Made by a program: the position numbers and the translations under genes. Shown here one piece after another: positions 52,518-62,068 of a DNA stretch of 64,000 nucleotides (the first letter of the stretch is position 1; every line of letters starts with the position of its first letter). Where the stretch lies: positions 4,407,880 to 4,471,879 of the forward strand of contig NZ_AP028155.1 of NCBI RefSeq assembly GCF_033096445.1, given 5' to 3'. This DNA comes from Butyricimonas faecihominis (lineage in GTDB: Bacteria; Bacteroidota; Bacteroidia; Bacteroidales; Marinifilaceae). The notes under the pieces were generated by a model. It saw only the letters and a list, made by a program, of their open reading frames with translations, had not been told where the DNA came from and did not search any database.

Positions 52518-53204
52518 ATGAAAAAATATAGATTTCTTTTATTGCTATTTGTATTGGGTTTCATTTACATGGGATGCGAGGAGAATGATATTGACGTGTA
52601 CGATGAGACGCCTCGTCTGAATCTGTATTATAGAAATTTAGCCGTTCATTTCAGGGATTCCGATTACGTGAAAGGAAATACGGAGAAAGAGTGGTTGTTG
52701 AGAGTGGATTTGCAGGGGTATCGTCTCACGGAGGATAAAAGTTTTTGTATGAAAGTAAGGCCGAATGACGCCTATACGTTGAAAGCGGATGTCTCTTTTG
52801 CCGAGCAGTACATGTTTCCAAAAGATTCTATACACCAGATCTTTACGATAAAGGTCGCTCGGCCGGAAAATTTGACAACAACGAAAGCTTACCAGGCAGA
52901 CATCTGTTTTGATCTGGACAATCCTTTGCATCAGTTTGATCCGGGGCGGGAAGACAAGGAGGTTTTACCGTTAGAGGTTCATTACGTGATCAAGAGAACG
53001 AATTGGAATGACTATCAATGGGGTGAGTATTCCGATGCGAAATACTTTTTTATGATGGATCATTTTAAGGCCACGATAGATGATATCCCGGAGAATGAGG
53101 ATACTCAAAAAGAGATATATGATGCTTATGAGGAATATAAAAAGAATAATCCGCCTTTGTTGGACGACAAGGGAAAGGAGATCGTATTTAAAAAAGTAGA
53201 CTAA
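52518..53204 (+). CDS. DUF4843 family lipoprotein, locus 2
   Basis: A 228-residue lipoprotein, lipobox YMGC (Cys20), with the strand TPRLNLYYRNLAV at the start of the DUF4843 domain. It is 50 residues shorter than its locus 1 counterpart and ends in a charged tail (EEYKKNNPPLLDDKGKEIVF). It lies between SusD and the PKD-like lipoprotein, the same order as in locus 1. It is probably a surface accessory protein of the uptake complex. Confidence 0.8.
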   Translation: MKKYRFLLLLFVLGFIYMGCEENDIDVYDETPRLNLYYRNLAVHFRDSDYVKGNTEKEWLLRVDLQGYRLTEDKSFCMKVRPNDAYTLKADVSFAEQYMFPKDSIHQIFTIKVARPENLTTTKAYQADICFDLDNPLHQFDPGREDKEVLPLEVHYVIKRTNWNDYQWGEYSDAKYFFMMDHFKATIDDIPENEDTQKEIYDAYEEYKKNNPPLLDDKGKEIVFKKVD

Positions 53205-53215
53205 AAATGATTGCC

Positions 53216-54925
53216 ATGAAACGATTTATAAATATAGCAGTTTTTTTCCTGACAGGCGGACTTTTATTGTCCGGTTGTTATGATGACAAAGGTTCGTATG
53301 ACTATCATGATGTTAATGAGGTGGTTATTGATTTGCCCACGACCGTGAGCGTGCGGTTGGATAAAAAAGAGGCTGTCTCTGTAAAGATTGAACCCAAGTT
53401 GTCTCAGACGCTGGAGGAGGGTGAGGCTCAATTGACATATCTGTGGGAGAGAGAGAAGAAAAATAGTCTGGGGTTGAACGAATGGACTCCTTGCGGGGAG
53501 GAAAAAGTATGTGAATTGTCGTTTAATCCGGAAGATGTGAACCCTTTGGCTATCCGTTTACGGGTGCAGGATCACCGGGAAGACGGGAGTGAATGGTATA
53601 AGCAACTGACCGTGCAACCGATCGTTCCCTATAGCCGTAGTTGGTTTGTACTTCAGTATAACGAGGGTAAATGTGTGTTGGGTGCCGTGGATGGTGAAGG
53701 AAGTGGCGGAGTGGTTATTCCCGATGCCTACAAGTTGGATATGGGGAAGGATTTGCCTATTGGCGGTACGCCGAAATATTTGTTGACGGATTGGATGTAC
53801 GGATCCCCACAGGGTTCCATTATTAATGCGCAACAACCGGTGATATTTGTCGGAACGGATCAGGATGTGTATTTGATGAATGCTGTTTCGTTTAAACAGG
53901 TATGGAAATATCGTGATATGTTGCATATCAAAGAGGTTCTGCATGATGAAAATTTTGTACCGGAGTGGTTGGCAACCCAAACTTATAGCACGGTATTAGG
54001 GGAGATATTATCTGATAACGGGAAGTTGTACATGGCGAATGCTGACGGTTATTCTGTGTATTATCCGCTTGTATGGGAAAATGATGCCGATGCCTCTGAA
54101 TTCAAAATTACGAAGGTCGCCCCCCTACAAGGTATAGGTTTTATTCTTTATGATGAGCAAAATCACCGATTTTTAAAAACCGGAATTTATGATGATTTTA
54201 TGGAAGGGTATTATTATAATCAGTACTATAGAAAATATGGAATGGAAGATTATTTTTACCCGAATAAGACGGTGAAAAAACTCGCAAAGATCGGAGAAAA
54301 TCCCCGGGTTGAAAATGTGTTCGATCCGGATAATATCGGGGATGACAAGAAGATGATTAATATGAATATGTATTATGCTGATGGAAAATACGGGGTATTG
54401 GCAACTTGTTTTTCCACTTCCGACCGGAAGATCCACGTGTATGATTTGAATGCAGCCGGTTTTGGTGAAGAAGCTAAAGAGGCGATATGTGCCGCTAAGC
54501 ATACATTTGATCTTCCCGGCGGGATGAGTGTGGACGAGGTGAGCGTGACAGCTTGTTATCTTTACGGGAAAACCGTGTTCTTTGCCGGAGGCAATAAAAT
54601 TTATAAAGTAGATTTTAACCGTACAATACCGAAGATTTCGTTACTCTATGAGCACAAGGATCCCAACGTGAGAATTACCGGATTAAAGTTTAAGAATTCG
54701 CTTTATGACACGGGGTACTCGGCGGATCCAAATGATTATGAATCTGAATGGATGTGGAATTATTTTCCGTATTATTTAGGTGCTTCATTGGATTATGGTG
54801 GAAATGAGGGGGGAATTTTAGAGATGAAACTGACCACGGCTGCAGAGGTTGATCCGGACAGTGAAATTGTTGAACACAAGGGATTCGGCAAGATTGTTGA
54901 TTTCGGGTATAGCGCGAAGGTGTAA
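53216..54925 (+). CDS. PKD-like family lipoprotein, locus 2
   Basis: A 569-residue lipoprotein with lipobox LLLSGC (Cys21) followed by YDDKGSYDYHDV, nearly the same start as the locus 1 paralogue. N-terminal PKD/Ig-like region (about residues 40-150), then a propeller-like region. The frame opens at 53207, but the ATG at 53216 (MKRFIN) gives a more typical signal. It closes the conserved four-gene core of locus 2 and is followed by a terminator. Confidence 0.82.
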   Translation: MKRFINIAVFFLTGGLLLSGCYDDKGSYDYHDVNEVVIDLPTTVSVRLDKKEAVSVKIEPKLSQTLEEGEAQLTYLWEREKKNSLGLNEWTPCGEEKVCELSFNPEDVNPLAIRLRVQDHREDGSEWYKQLTVQPIVPYSRSWFVLQYNEGKCVLGAVDGEGSGGVVIPDAYKLDMGKDLPIGGTPKYLLTDWMYGSPQGSIINAQQPVIFVGTDQDVYLMNAVSFKQVWKYRDMLHIKEVLHDENFVPEWLATQTYSTVLGEILSDNGKLYMANADGYSVYYPLVWENDADASEFKITKVAPLQGIGFILYDEQNHRFLKTGIYDDFMEGYYYNQYYRKYGMEDYFYPNKTVKKLAKIGENPRVENVFDPDNIGDDKKMINMNMYYADGKYGVLATCFSTSDRKIHVYDLNAAGFGEEAKEAICAAKHTFDLPGGMSVDEVSVTACYLYGKTVFFAGGNKIYKVDFNRTIPKISLLYEHKDPNVRITGLKFKNSLYDTGYSADPNDYESEWMWNYFPYYLGASLDYGGNEGGILEMKLTTAAEVDPDSEIVEHKGFGKIVDFGYSAKV

Positions 54926-54961
54926 GAAGTTTTTTTTATTGATTTTCAGATACTGGAAAGG

Positions 54962-55005
54962 AGTGTTCCAAGAGCTTGGATTCATACTCTTGGGACACTT
55001 TCTTG
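54962..55005 (+). terminator. Terminator after the PKD-like gene, locus 2
   Basis: AGTGTTCCAAGAG pairs with CTCTTGGGACACT (one G-U pair) across 12 nt, followed by TTCTTG. It separates the SusC/SusD core from the protease genes. Confidence 0.78.
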
Positions 55006-55024
55006 TATCAATAGATTTATCGGT

Positions 55025-56011
55025 ATGAATAAAATATTGTTATATGTTTTTTCCTTGTGTATTGTGTTGCCATTGCATTCCAAAGCTCAGGGGTACACGA
55101 TGGATTTGCCTCGTTTGAAAACTTTTCCGCCTTATCAAGTAGATCAGGAAAAGAGAAGTTTTGTGGCTAGTTGGGAAGCGCAGGATAATTCCGTGGCACG
55201 CTCCGTTATCGCGTACGTGGGGGTGGAACGGATAGTCGACCGGGATGGGGTTCAAGGAGTTTTGGAAACCACGGTCAAAGGGGATGCCTCCTTGTTCGGG
55301 GATGCTTGTAAGTCTTTAGGAATAAATGCGTTCGTGCATGATTACATGACGGGGCAGGGATGGTATATGCGTATGGGGCAAGTATCAGCCAAAGGGCTTG
55401 TATTGAAATCTGATGCATCGTTACCCCAGGATTGGGCTCCGGTTTTGATGTCTCCGGTCTTTGACGTTTCGCATGATGGGGGTAAATTCACTGTTCGTTT
55501 CACGGCAACCGTTTTAGATAGTAAGCCGGGGGAGGTTGTGACTTTGGTGGTTCGACATTGGGCCGATCGGCGTGGAACAGCGATGGAAGAGAAAGTGGTT
55601 GAATTGATTGCAGACGGGCAAGCGCACGAGTATCTTGTAGCGTGTTCCCGGGGAATGAATAACGAGAATGTCAGTATTCAAGCCGGGGTGATGGGGACTA
55701 CGGTGCTCCTTTCCGGGGATATTAAAATAGAACAGCGATTAAAAAAGGGGGATCGCGTGTGGCATTCTGTAGCACTTACACAAATGAGTCGTCCCGCTGG
55801 TACGGACTTTACAAAGATCAACGAACAGGGTGTCAAAGTTGATACGATGGAGGTGTCAGCCTCTTTCGGTGCCCAAAACGTGTTGGATTATAAAGCTCAT
55901 CAGCGAAAAGGATGGCGTTTGTTTTACACCTTATTCCAGCTTGTTGCTGCAGAAGACGGGGTGTCAACCCGGGCATCGTTGTATTCTGATCCGGTTTATT
56001 TTGGAGAATAA
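55025..56011 (+). CDS. Secreted protein of unknown function
   Basis: A 328-residue protein with a signal peptide (cut likely after residue 21, SKAQG) and no lipobox, so it is periplasmic or secreted. The middle (about residues 120-240) is a beta-sandwich-like region with WAPVLMSPVFDVSHDGGKFT, and the C-terminal 80 residues (GWRLFYTLFQLVAAEDGVST) resemble a fibronectin-III-like domain. No enzyme motif is visible and I do not recognise the family. It begins 100 bp after the PKD-like gene and 33 bp before the metalloprotease gene, so it may be cotranscribed with the proteases, perhaps as a binding module. Confidence 0.65.
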   Translation: MNKILLYVFSLCIVLPLHSKAQGYTMDLPRLKTFPPYQVDQEKRSFVASWEAQDNSVARSVIAYVGVERIVDRDGVQGVLETTVKGDASLFGDACKSLGINAFVHDYMTGQGWYMRMGQVSAKGLVLKSDASLPQDWAPVLMSPVFDVSHDGGKFTVRFTATVLDSKPGEVVTLVVRHWADRRGTAMEEKVVELIADGQAHEYLVACSRGMNNENVSIQAGVMGTTVLLSGDIKIEQRLKKGDRVWHSVALTQMSRPAGTDFTKINEQGVKVDTMEVSASFGAQNVLDYKAHQRKGWRLFYTLFQLVAAEDGVSTRASLYSDPVYFGE

Positions 56012-56044
56012 AAACATGGGATGTTACGGAAAAATGAGTATTGT

Positions 56045-58402
56045 ATGTGGAAAAAAATAGGATTTATATTGTTGTTTTGTGGTGGATTATATTTTCACTC
56101 GGTAGCCCAACAAGAGATCAATGCTTTTTTTAATTCCCGTCCGTCGGAGGACTCTTTGAAGGTTATTCCCGGAATGTTTACTACTTACCGTCAAGGGGAA
56201 CGGATCTTTTGGGAAATACCCGATTCGTTATTCGGGCGTGATATGCTTGTAACGACGACTATATTGGAATCGGCTGCATTGAAGAAAAGAGAAGAAGACC
56301 GACGTTATGGGTATTCCGGGGATCTCTTTGGGCCGCTGATTGTTCGTTTTCAAAAAGAGGGTAACGAGGTTTTATTACAGGTGCCTCTGTGTGACCGGGT
56401 GGGAGTGGACCCGGGGAAAGGAGGGATTCATCATGTGGCCCGGCAACGGGGAGATTTCATGTTAAACGGGGTGTTGCCCGTGCTGGTGAAGACTTCTTCT
56501 TCGGTATTGGTGGAGGTGTCCCGGTTGTTGATGAATAATCCCTTGTTCAATTTGGGCCCGTTCAGTTTTGAGTTGAAAATGGGGATGGCCGAAAGTGAAA
56601 AGAACCGTATTGGCGAGATAAAAGGATTTCCCGGGAATATACTGATTCGTTCCAGCAGGAGTTTTTCCGTGGAGGAGTATTCCATGGTGGGAGGGAATGG
56701 ATCAGGCAATAGCTATACGACAAGTTGGGAAATCGGCGTTTGCTTGGCTCTTTTGCCCCGTCAGCCGTTGGAAAGGCGTCAGAAGAATAGTGACGTGGGG
56801 TATTTCAGTTTTGCAAAAACTGATTTTTCAAAAAGTCGTTTTGCCTTGTCCCGGATCTCTTGTGTGAAACGATGGAGGTTGGAGCCTCGAGACCCGGAGG
56901 CTTATGCGCGGGGAGAATTGGTGGAGCCCGTGAAACCGATCGTTTTTTACGTGGATCGGGAAACGCCTTCTCGTTGGGTACCCTATTTTATCGAAGCGGT
57001 GAACGCTTGGCAGAAGGCATTTGAACGGATCGGGTTTAAAAATGCGATCCGCGGAGAGCTGGCCCCGACCCCGGAGGAAAATCCTGATTTTTCGGAATAT
57101 GATTCCCGTTATTCTTTTATTTCGTGGAAAGTTTCTCCGGTGCGGAATGCTTACGGGCCATCGACAGTCGATCCGAGATCCGGTGAGATTATAACCAGTC
57201 ATGTCGGAATATTCAGTAGCGTATGGGATCTGGTGCAACAATGGTATTTTGCCCAATGTGGTACGAATGATAAACTTGCCCGGGAAACGATAGTGCCGGA
57301 TAGCCTGCTCGGGGAACTTGTTAAGATGGTTGTTTCTCACGAAATCGGGCATACGTTGGGATTGGAACATAATTTTATAGGTAGCAGCCTTTATTCAGTG
57401 GAACAACTTCGGGATGATGCTTTTTTGGAAAAACATGGGATGGGTTCTTCCATTATGGATTATATGCGTTTTAATTATGTGGCTAGGGAGGAAGATCATG
57501 TCCGTTTGAAAAACCGGGTTGCCCGCATCGGGGAATACGACTGTTTCGCCATTGATTGGGGGTACCGTTACTTACCGGACCGTACGGGAGAGGAATGGAA
57601 CGAATGGGTAAGGCAGGAGTTACGTGATTCTTCCAAACGTTTCGAGGCGGGCCTGGATGCCAGGGCGCAATCGGAAGACCTGGGAAACGATCATGTCGAG
57701 TTTAATTCTTTGGGAATAGAGAATTTAAAGCAATTGATGGCCATGGCTGATATGTGGAAGTGTACGGATCGTCAAACGTATCATATCGTGAAATCCCGGT
57801 TTCACGGGATGATCCAACAATATTCCTTATTCGTGGATCACGTGCTTCGGGATATTGGCGGGATGTTGAAATGTGAGGGGGATACAACGAGGTTCTATAA
57901 ACCGGTTGGTCGTGATTATATGTCGAAGGTTATGACGTTCCTCGGGCGGTACGTCTTGACACCTTGCGATTGGTTGTACCGGGATTCCTTGGGAAAAAGT
58001 CTCGGGGAGGATACGCGGGTGCTGATGAACAATTTTTATCAAACCACGATGGAAACTTTAGTGGGAAAGTTTGCGACGATAGCACGCATGGAAGAATATA
58101 TGCCGGGCGAAGTGTATACTTTGGATGAGTATTTGGGAGAATTGCATCGGTGGATATTTAGAGAGTGGCGGGAAAATACCGCTGTTTCGGATGCCCGTTA
58201 TGTTGTTCAGTCTGCTTACGTGAAAGAGTTGAAGGCTTTGTTTGAAAAAACGGGGTACGTTCCTTCTCGGGTGTTGGTGGAGGGGTTGGCAGAGATCGGA
58301 AAGATCTTGGAAGAGGGGCGGAATTATATGGCAGGCTTAGAGGGAAAGGAAAAAAGGCGGATCGCCTTATTGTTAGAAAGTATCGAATCTTTACAAAATT
58401 AA
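56045..58402 (+). CDS. Secreted zinc-dependent metalloprotease (metzincin type, DUF5117/DUF5118-like)
   Basis: A 785-residue exported protease. Signal peptide at residues 1-22. A DUF5118-like region (WEIPDSLFGRDMLVTTTILE) and a DUF5117-like region lead into the catalytic domain. The zinc motif HEIGHTLGLEH (57338-57370) has all three His ligands and the catalytic Glu. The Met-turn SIMDYMRFNY follows. The frame opens at 56021, but ATG 56045 (MWKKIG) gives the signal peptide. It is followed 9 bp later by an inactive-looking paralogue. Likely a peptidase acting in the periplasm or outside, feeding peptides to the locus 2 transporter. Confidence 0.88.
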   Translation: MWKKIGFILLFCGGLYFHSVAQQEINAFFNSRPSEDSLKVIPGMFTTYRQGERIFWEIPDSLFGRDMLVTTTILESAALKKREEDRRYGYSGDLFGPLIVRFQKEGNEVLLQVPLCDRVGVDPGKGGIHHVARQRGDFMLNGVLPVLVKTSSSVLVEVSRLLMNNPLFNLGPFSFELKMGMAESEKNRIGEIKGFPGNILIRSSRSFSVEEYSMVGGNGSGNSYTTSWEIGVCLALLPRQPLERRQKNSDVGYFSFAKTDFSKSRFALSRISCVKRWRLEPRDPEAYARGELVEPVKPIVFYVDRETPSRWVPYFIEAVNAWQKAFERIGFKNAIRGELAPTPEENPDFSEYDSRYSFISWKVSPVRNAYGPSTVDPRSGEIITSHVGIFSSVWDLVQQWYFAQCGTNDKLARETIVPDSLLGELVKMVVSHEIGHTLGLEHNFIGSSLYSVEQLRDDAFLEKHGMGSSIMDYMRFNYVAREEDHVRLKNRVARIGEYDCFAIDWGYRYLPDRTGEEWNEWVRQELRDSSKRFEAGLDARAQSEDLGNDHVEFNSLGIENLKQLMAMADMWKCTDRQTYHIVKSRFHGMIQQYSLFVDHVLRDIGGMLKCEGDTTRFYKPVGRDYMSKVMTFLGRYVLTPCDWLYRDSLGKSLGEDTRVLMNNFYQTTMETLVGKFATIARMEEYMPGEVYTLDEYLGELHRWIFREWRENTAVSDARYVVQSAYVKELKALFEKTGYVPSRVLVEGLAEIGKILEEGRNYMAGLEGKEKRRIALLLESIESLQN

Positions 58403-58411
58403 TGATTGAGT

Positions 58412-60712
58412 ATGAAAATAGGGTATAGGTTGTGTTTGCTGTGTTTGGTAATCTGTTGTTGGACGATAGGAAAAGGTGTTGGTCAAAATACCGTAGAGCA
58501 ACCACTGGCTTTTGAGAAATTTTTTCACGGGAAAATGGAAAAGATCTCCGGTGTTCTTCCTGTCTACCGGGATTCTGCAAAGGTGTATATAGAGATTCCG
58601 GAACGTTTGCTGGGCCGTGAATTGGAAATCCGGGCTCAAGTGAACAAAGGATTCGATATGGTAGCCCGACCATTGGAAAGTATGGGGGTCGTGTATTTGC
58701 AGAAAGTAGAAGATCATTCGATTTACATTCAACGTCGCTTGTTCTCCGAGCGGGTTGCGGATAAAAATAACGAGTTGTACAAGGCCTTGTGTAAATCAAA
58801 TAAGCAACCGGTAGATATCATTTATCCTGTAGTAGCCTATTCAGCTGACGAAAAGGGATATATAATAGATATCACGGACATGTTGAAAACCGGGGATGAT
58901 TGGTTTAAGGTGACCGCTTCGCAAATTAGAGAACAGGATGCTTCTCGGGCAAGAATTTTGGGCGTACATGAATTTTCGGATGGAGTAAGTTTTACGATAC
59001 ACCGGATGTGTGGATTTTCTCCCGAACGGTTGTTGGATAACGTGATCCCTCCCCGGGGTTTTTTAGCGTTGGAAATCGGTTGTGTTGTGACGTTACTGCC
59101 TGAACGGGAGATGAGGGAGCGTTTTGCCGACAGGCGTTTCGGCTACCAAGTGATTTCATTCTTGGATTATTCCCAGAATCCTTATCGGGCAGAAAGTGAT
59201 TCGATTATTCGGAAATGGAATCTTGGGGTAACGGAAAACGACCGGGGAGAGTATCGGAAAGGGAAATTGGTAGATCCTGCCCATCCGGTTGTGTTTTATA
59301 TCGATACTTGCTGTCCTGCCGAGTTTGTGCCGTATATTAAAGAGGGGGTGCTGGCATGGAATGCCGCTTTTGAAAAAGCCGGTTTTAAAAATGCCTTACG
59401 GGTGAAAATGGCGGATTCGAAAACCGTGTTGGAAGAACAGAGAGCCGTTATTGCCTACGATTTACATGAGGCTGGAATCCGAACAGGCTACACGTTTCAT
59501 CCAAAAACAGGAGAAATTCTATCTTGTCGGGTTAATATAGGACATGGCTTTTTGCCCAAGGAGTTGTGGAGGTATGTGCTGGAGTGCGGAACTGTTGACG
59601 ATCGTATCCGGAAAGAGTTTTTTCACCCTGACGTGGTGGGTGAAATTTTGCGGAGCAAGGTGATTCGGGCTGTGGGGAGCGTGTTGGGGTTGAAAGAAAA
59701 TTTGGCGGGAAGTGCCGCTTATACCGCGGAGCAGGTGAAAAGTGTAGCTTGGTTGAAGCAGCATGGGTACACGGGTTCTATTATGGATAATAACCCGTAT
59801 AATTATGCTGTTCAAAAGTCAGACAAGGTGGCGGCAAGGGAGCTTATGCCTCGGATCGGTGACTATGACTGTTTGGCAATCGAGTGGGGGTATCGGGAGT
59901 TTCCCGCGAGCAAAAACGCCTATACGGATCGCGAGGCTTTGCGGGAAAAGTTTCAGAAATGTTCAGCGGGATATATGTTTCCCGCATCACAGGGGATAGA
60001 GGTTAGAGCGGGAGATCTGTCTTCGGAACCGTTGAAAACGTTGGGATTCGCTTTGAATAATTTACTCCGGTTGAACGAGGCATTGGGAAATATCGTTTAT
60101 TCGGACAAACGATATGATTCGGGTTGGGCGATCATGGATGCCAATCGGCAAGTAATTGATAAATACGGTGAGTATTTATTGCAAATAGTCTCCTGCTTGG
60201 GAGAGAAAAGAGGGAATGTCCCCTTGTCGGTAGAGGAGCAGCGGGAAGCGATGGCTTTATTGGGCGAGTATTTATTTGCCGGTGATAGAGGGTTGATTTC
60301 TCCTTTGGCGAAGGGATGTTCTTGGGATGTAAAGACAACTTACATTCGGCAGATGACAACTGTATTTCAAAAATTGTTGTCCCCGGAAGTGTTGAAACGT
60401 ATGCAGGATATGGAGCAGGTGTGCTTGGAGAACGTCTACACGTTGGATATGTTTTTCGGTGACTTGTTCTCCATGTTATTCTGTGATTTTAAGGTAGATA
60501 GTGAAATCTCTTTTTCCCGGATGGATATGCAGGTAGCGTGTGTAAACACTTTGTTTGAGAAGGTGGCTGATGTTTCTGTTCCTGTCGTGAAATGGAAAGT
60601 GCAGGAACTTGGAGAACGATTGAAAGTGTTGGCCGGACGGCACGAGGATGAGGCGGTCCGAAAAATATACGCCATGTTGAGTATGAGAATCGAAAAAGTG
60701 TTGAACAAATGA
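58412..60712 (+). CDS. Metalloprotease paralogue lacking the zinc-binding motif
   Basis: A 766-residue secreted protein, paralogous to the preceding protease over its whole length: a DUF5118-like start (YIEIPERLLGRELEIRAQVN) and the shared stretch TEQVKSVAWLKQHGYTGSIM. Where the active enzyme has HEIGHTLGLEH, this one has RAVGSVLGLKE (59666-59698). All three His ligands and the catalytic Glu are lost, while surrounding residues are kept. The frame is intact, so it is a maintained protein rather than a decayed gene. It may bind the same substrates, or regulate the active enzyme. Start at ATG 58412 (MKIGYR); a TTG two codons upstream is also in frame. Confidence 0.85.
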   Translation: MKIGYRLCLLCLVICCWTIGKGVGQNTVEQPLAFEKFFHGKMEKISGVLPVYRDSAKVYIEIPERLLGRELEIRAQVNKGFDMVARPLESMGVVYLQKVEDHSIYIQRRLFSERVADKNNELYKALCKSNKQPVDIIYPVVAYSADEKGYIIDITDMLKTGDDWFKVTASQIREQDASRARILGVHEFSDGVSFTIHRMCGFSPERLLDNVIPPRGFLALEIGCVVTLLPEREMRERFADRRFGYQVISFLDYSQNPYRAESDSIIRKWNLGVTENDRGEYRKGKLVDPAHPVVFYIDTCCPAEFVPYIKEGVLAWNAAFEKAGFKNALRVKMADSKTVLEEQRAVIAYDLHEAGIRTGYTFHPKTGEILSCRVNIGHGFLPKELWRYVLECGTVDDRIRKEFFHPDVVGEILRSKVIRAVGSVLGLKENLAGSAAYTAEQVKSVAWLKQHGYTGSIMDNNPYNYAVQKSDKVAARELMPRIGDYDCLAIEWGYREFPASKNAYTDREALREKFQKCSAGYMFPASQGIEVRAGDLSSEPLKTLGFALNNLLRLNEALGNIVYSDKRYDSGWAIMDANRQVIDKYGEYLLQIVSCLGEKRGNVPLSVEEQREAMALLGEYLFAGDRGLISPLAKGCSWDVKTTYIRQMTTVFQKLLSPEVLKRMQDMEQVCLENVYTLDMFFGDLFSMLFCDFKVDSEISFSRMDMQVACVNTLFEKVADVSVPVVKWKVQELGERLKVLAGRHEDEAVRKIYAMLSMRIEKVLNK

Positions 60713-61857
60713 AAGGTAAAGTGATGCGAAATTATTTTTTCTTGTTTCTGTTTTTGTGGGTGGGTAGCGTGTGTGCCCAGAATCAACCGGTTATTTTAGA
60801 TGAACACAACGTGGTTGAATTGAATGATGCGAAAGAGTGGGATCGTTTTATCAAATCGTGGGAAGCGGTACCTTTGGAAATGAACGCTCAGAATGGGGTC
60901 GAAATCCAGAATTTGGCCATTTATGATGATTTGGTTGTGGTCAGGGGTATACGGGACCAAATGGAAAATATCTTATTGTTTGATATTTCCGGTAAGTTTT
61001 TGCGGCAAATCGGTAGTCAAGGAGACGGTAAGGAGCAATATGGAGTGATTGGTTGGGTTCGGGTAGATCCGTTGGAGCGAGAGATCGGAGTGTATGACGG
61101 TCTTTGGGGGAAACGCTATGTGACCTATGATTTTGAAGGTAATTTTAAAGGAAGTGGGGTATGTGAGGATTACATGCACTACATGCGGCGGGTGTATCCC
61201 TTGGAAAAAGATCGTTATTTGGGATATTTTGCGTGTAGCCTGAACAGGCTCTGTTATTTTATTTCGGATAAGGAGTTCACGAAATTTGATACTTTGCGTC
61301 CTCATTACGTCCGTTTCCCGATGGGAGTGGTTGATTTTTCTATTCATCCGATAACTATTTATGACGGGAGGATTTCTTTTGTGGCCCCGTTGTGTGATAC
61401 GATTTTTGAATATGACGGGCATAAATTGCAACCTCGTTTTGTGACTAAGGTGCATTGTTCCGTACCGGATGATTTTGACCCGGGACATAAAGATTATCTC
61501 ACTTGGGTGGCACGTTTGAAAAGGGAAAAGGGCTATTTCTCGAAAGATGAAATATATGAAACAAAGAATTGGTTTGTAATTACTTACGAAACAGGTAAGT
61601 TGATGTATAACAAAAAAACGGAGAAGGCTTTTTATATGCCTAAAAATGTAGCGATGAGAGGGGATATGATTTATCCAGATGATTTATGGGGCGAGTGCGG
61701 GGAGAAACTGGTGGCTGTATATACCCCGGGAGAATTGTTAGCCATGAAAGATAAGATGGAAAAGGAAGGGGTGGTTTTAACGAAAAGGATGAAACAATTT
61801 TTCCGGCAGGTAGAAACTGAAAGGCAATCAGTAATGATTTTTTATACTTTCAAATAG
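60709..61857 (+). CDS. 6-bladed beta-propeller family protein
   Basis: A 382-residue secreted protein (signal peptide MRNYFFLFLFLWVGSVCAQ from the inner Met). Repeated strands such as ILLFDISGKFLRQIGSQGDG and VTYDFEGNFKGSG are typical of the 6-bladed beta-propeller family found next to SusC/SusD loci in Bacteroidetes. It overlaps the stop of the previous gene (ATGA), so it is cotranscribed with the protease pair; the ATG at 60724 is an alternative start. It probably binds peptides or proteins at the envelope. Last gene of locus 2. Confidence 0.8.
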   Translation: MKGKVMRNYFFLFLFLWVGSVCAQNQPVILDEHNVVELNDAKEWDRFIKSWEAVPLEMNAQNGVEIQNLAIYDDLVVVRGIRDQMENILLFDISGKFLRQIGSQGDGKEQYGVIGWVRVDPLEREIGVYDGLWGKRYVTYDFEGNFKGSGVCEDYMHYMRRVYPLEKDRYLGYFACSLNRLCYFISDKEFTKFDTLRPHYVRFPMGVVDFSIHPITIYDGRISFVAPLCDTIFEYDGHKLQPRFVTKVHCSVPDDFDPGHKDYLTWVARLKREKGYFSKDEIYETKNWFVITYETGKLMYNKKTEKAFYMPKNVAMRGDMIYPDDLWGECGEKLVAVYTPGELLAMKDKMEKEGVVLTKRMKQFFRQVETERQSVMIFYTFK

Positions 61858-61939
61858 AGATTGCGGGTGATGGGCTTGGTTCATTCAGGAGGAATCAACT
61901 TTATAGTACATGAATGTAATGCTTGTTTTTATGTCAAAC

Positions 61940-61969
61940 TCCTCGTCACCTCGTGTCAAGTGACGAGGA
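61940..61969 (+). terminator. Terminator 1 after locus 2
   Basis: TCCTCGTCAC and GTGACGAGGA form a perfect 10-bp stem over a 10-nt loop, about 80 bp after the last gene. Confidence 0.65.
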
Positions 61970-61999
61970 ATTGGTTTGCTGTAAAAGTGGCTCAAGTGG

Positions 62000-62040
62000 A
62001 AAATCTGCGTGTGAAATTTGTTTTCCACACGCAGATTTTT
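62000..62040 (+). terminator. Terminator 2 after locus 2
   Basis: AAAATCTGCGTGTG and its exact complement form a 14-bp stem over an 11-nt loop, ending in a T run. Stronger than the hairpin just upstream. It separates locus 2 from the tRNA region. Confidence 0.88.
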
Positions 62041-62068
62041 CCATTGTTTCTTTTTTACCATACGCCCA

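Noticed and set aside
58412-60712. Zinc motif loss considered as a sequencing error or pseudogene
   Set aside because: Several independent codon changes over 11 residues in an otherwise intact 766-codon frame are not explained by a frameshift or a single error.
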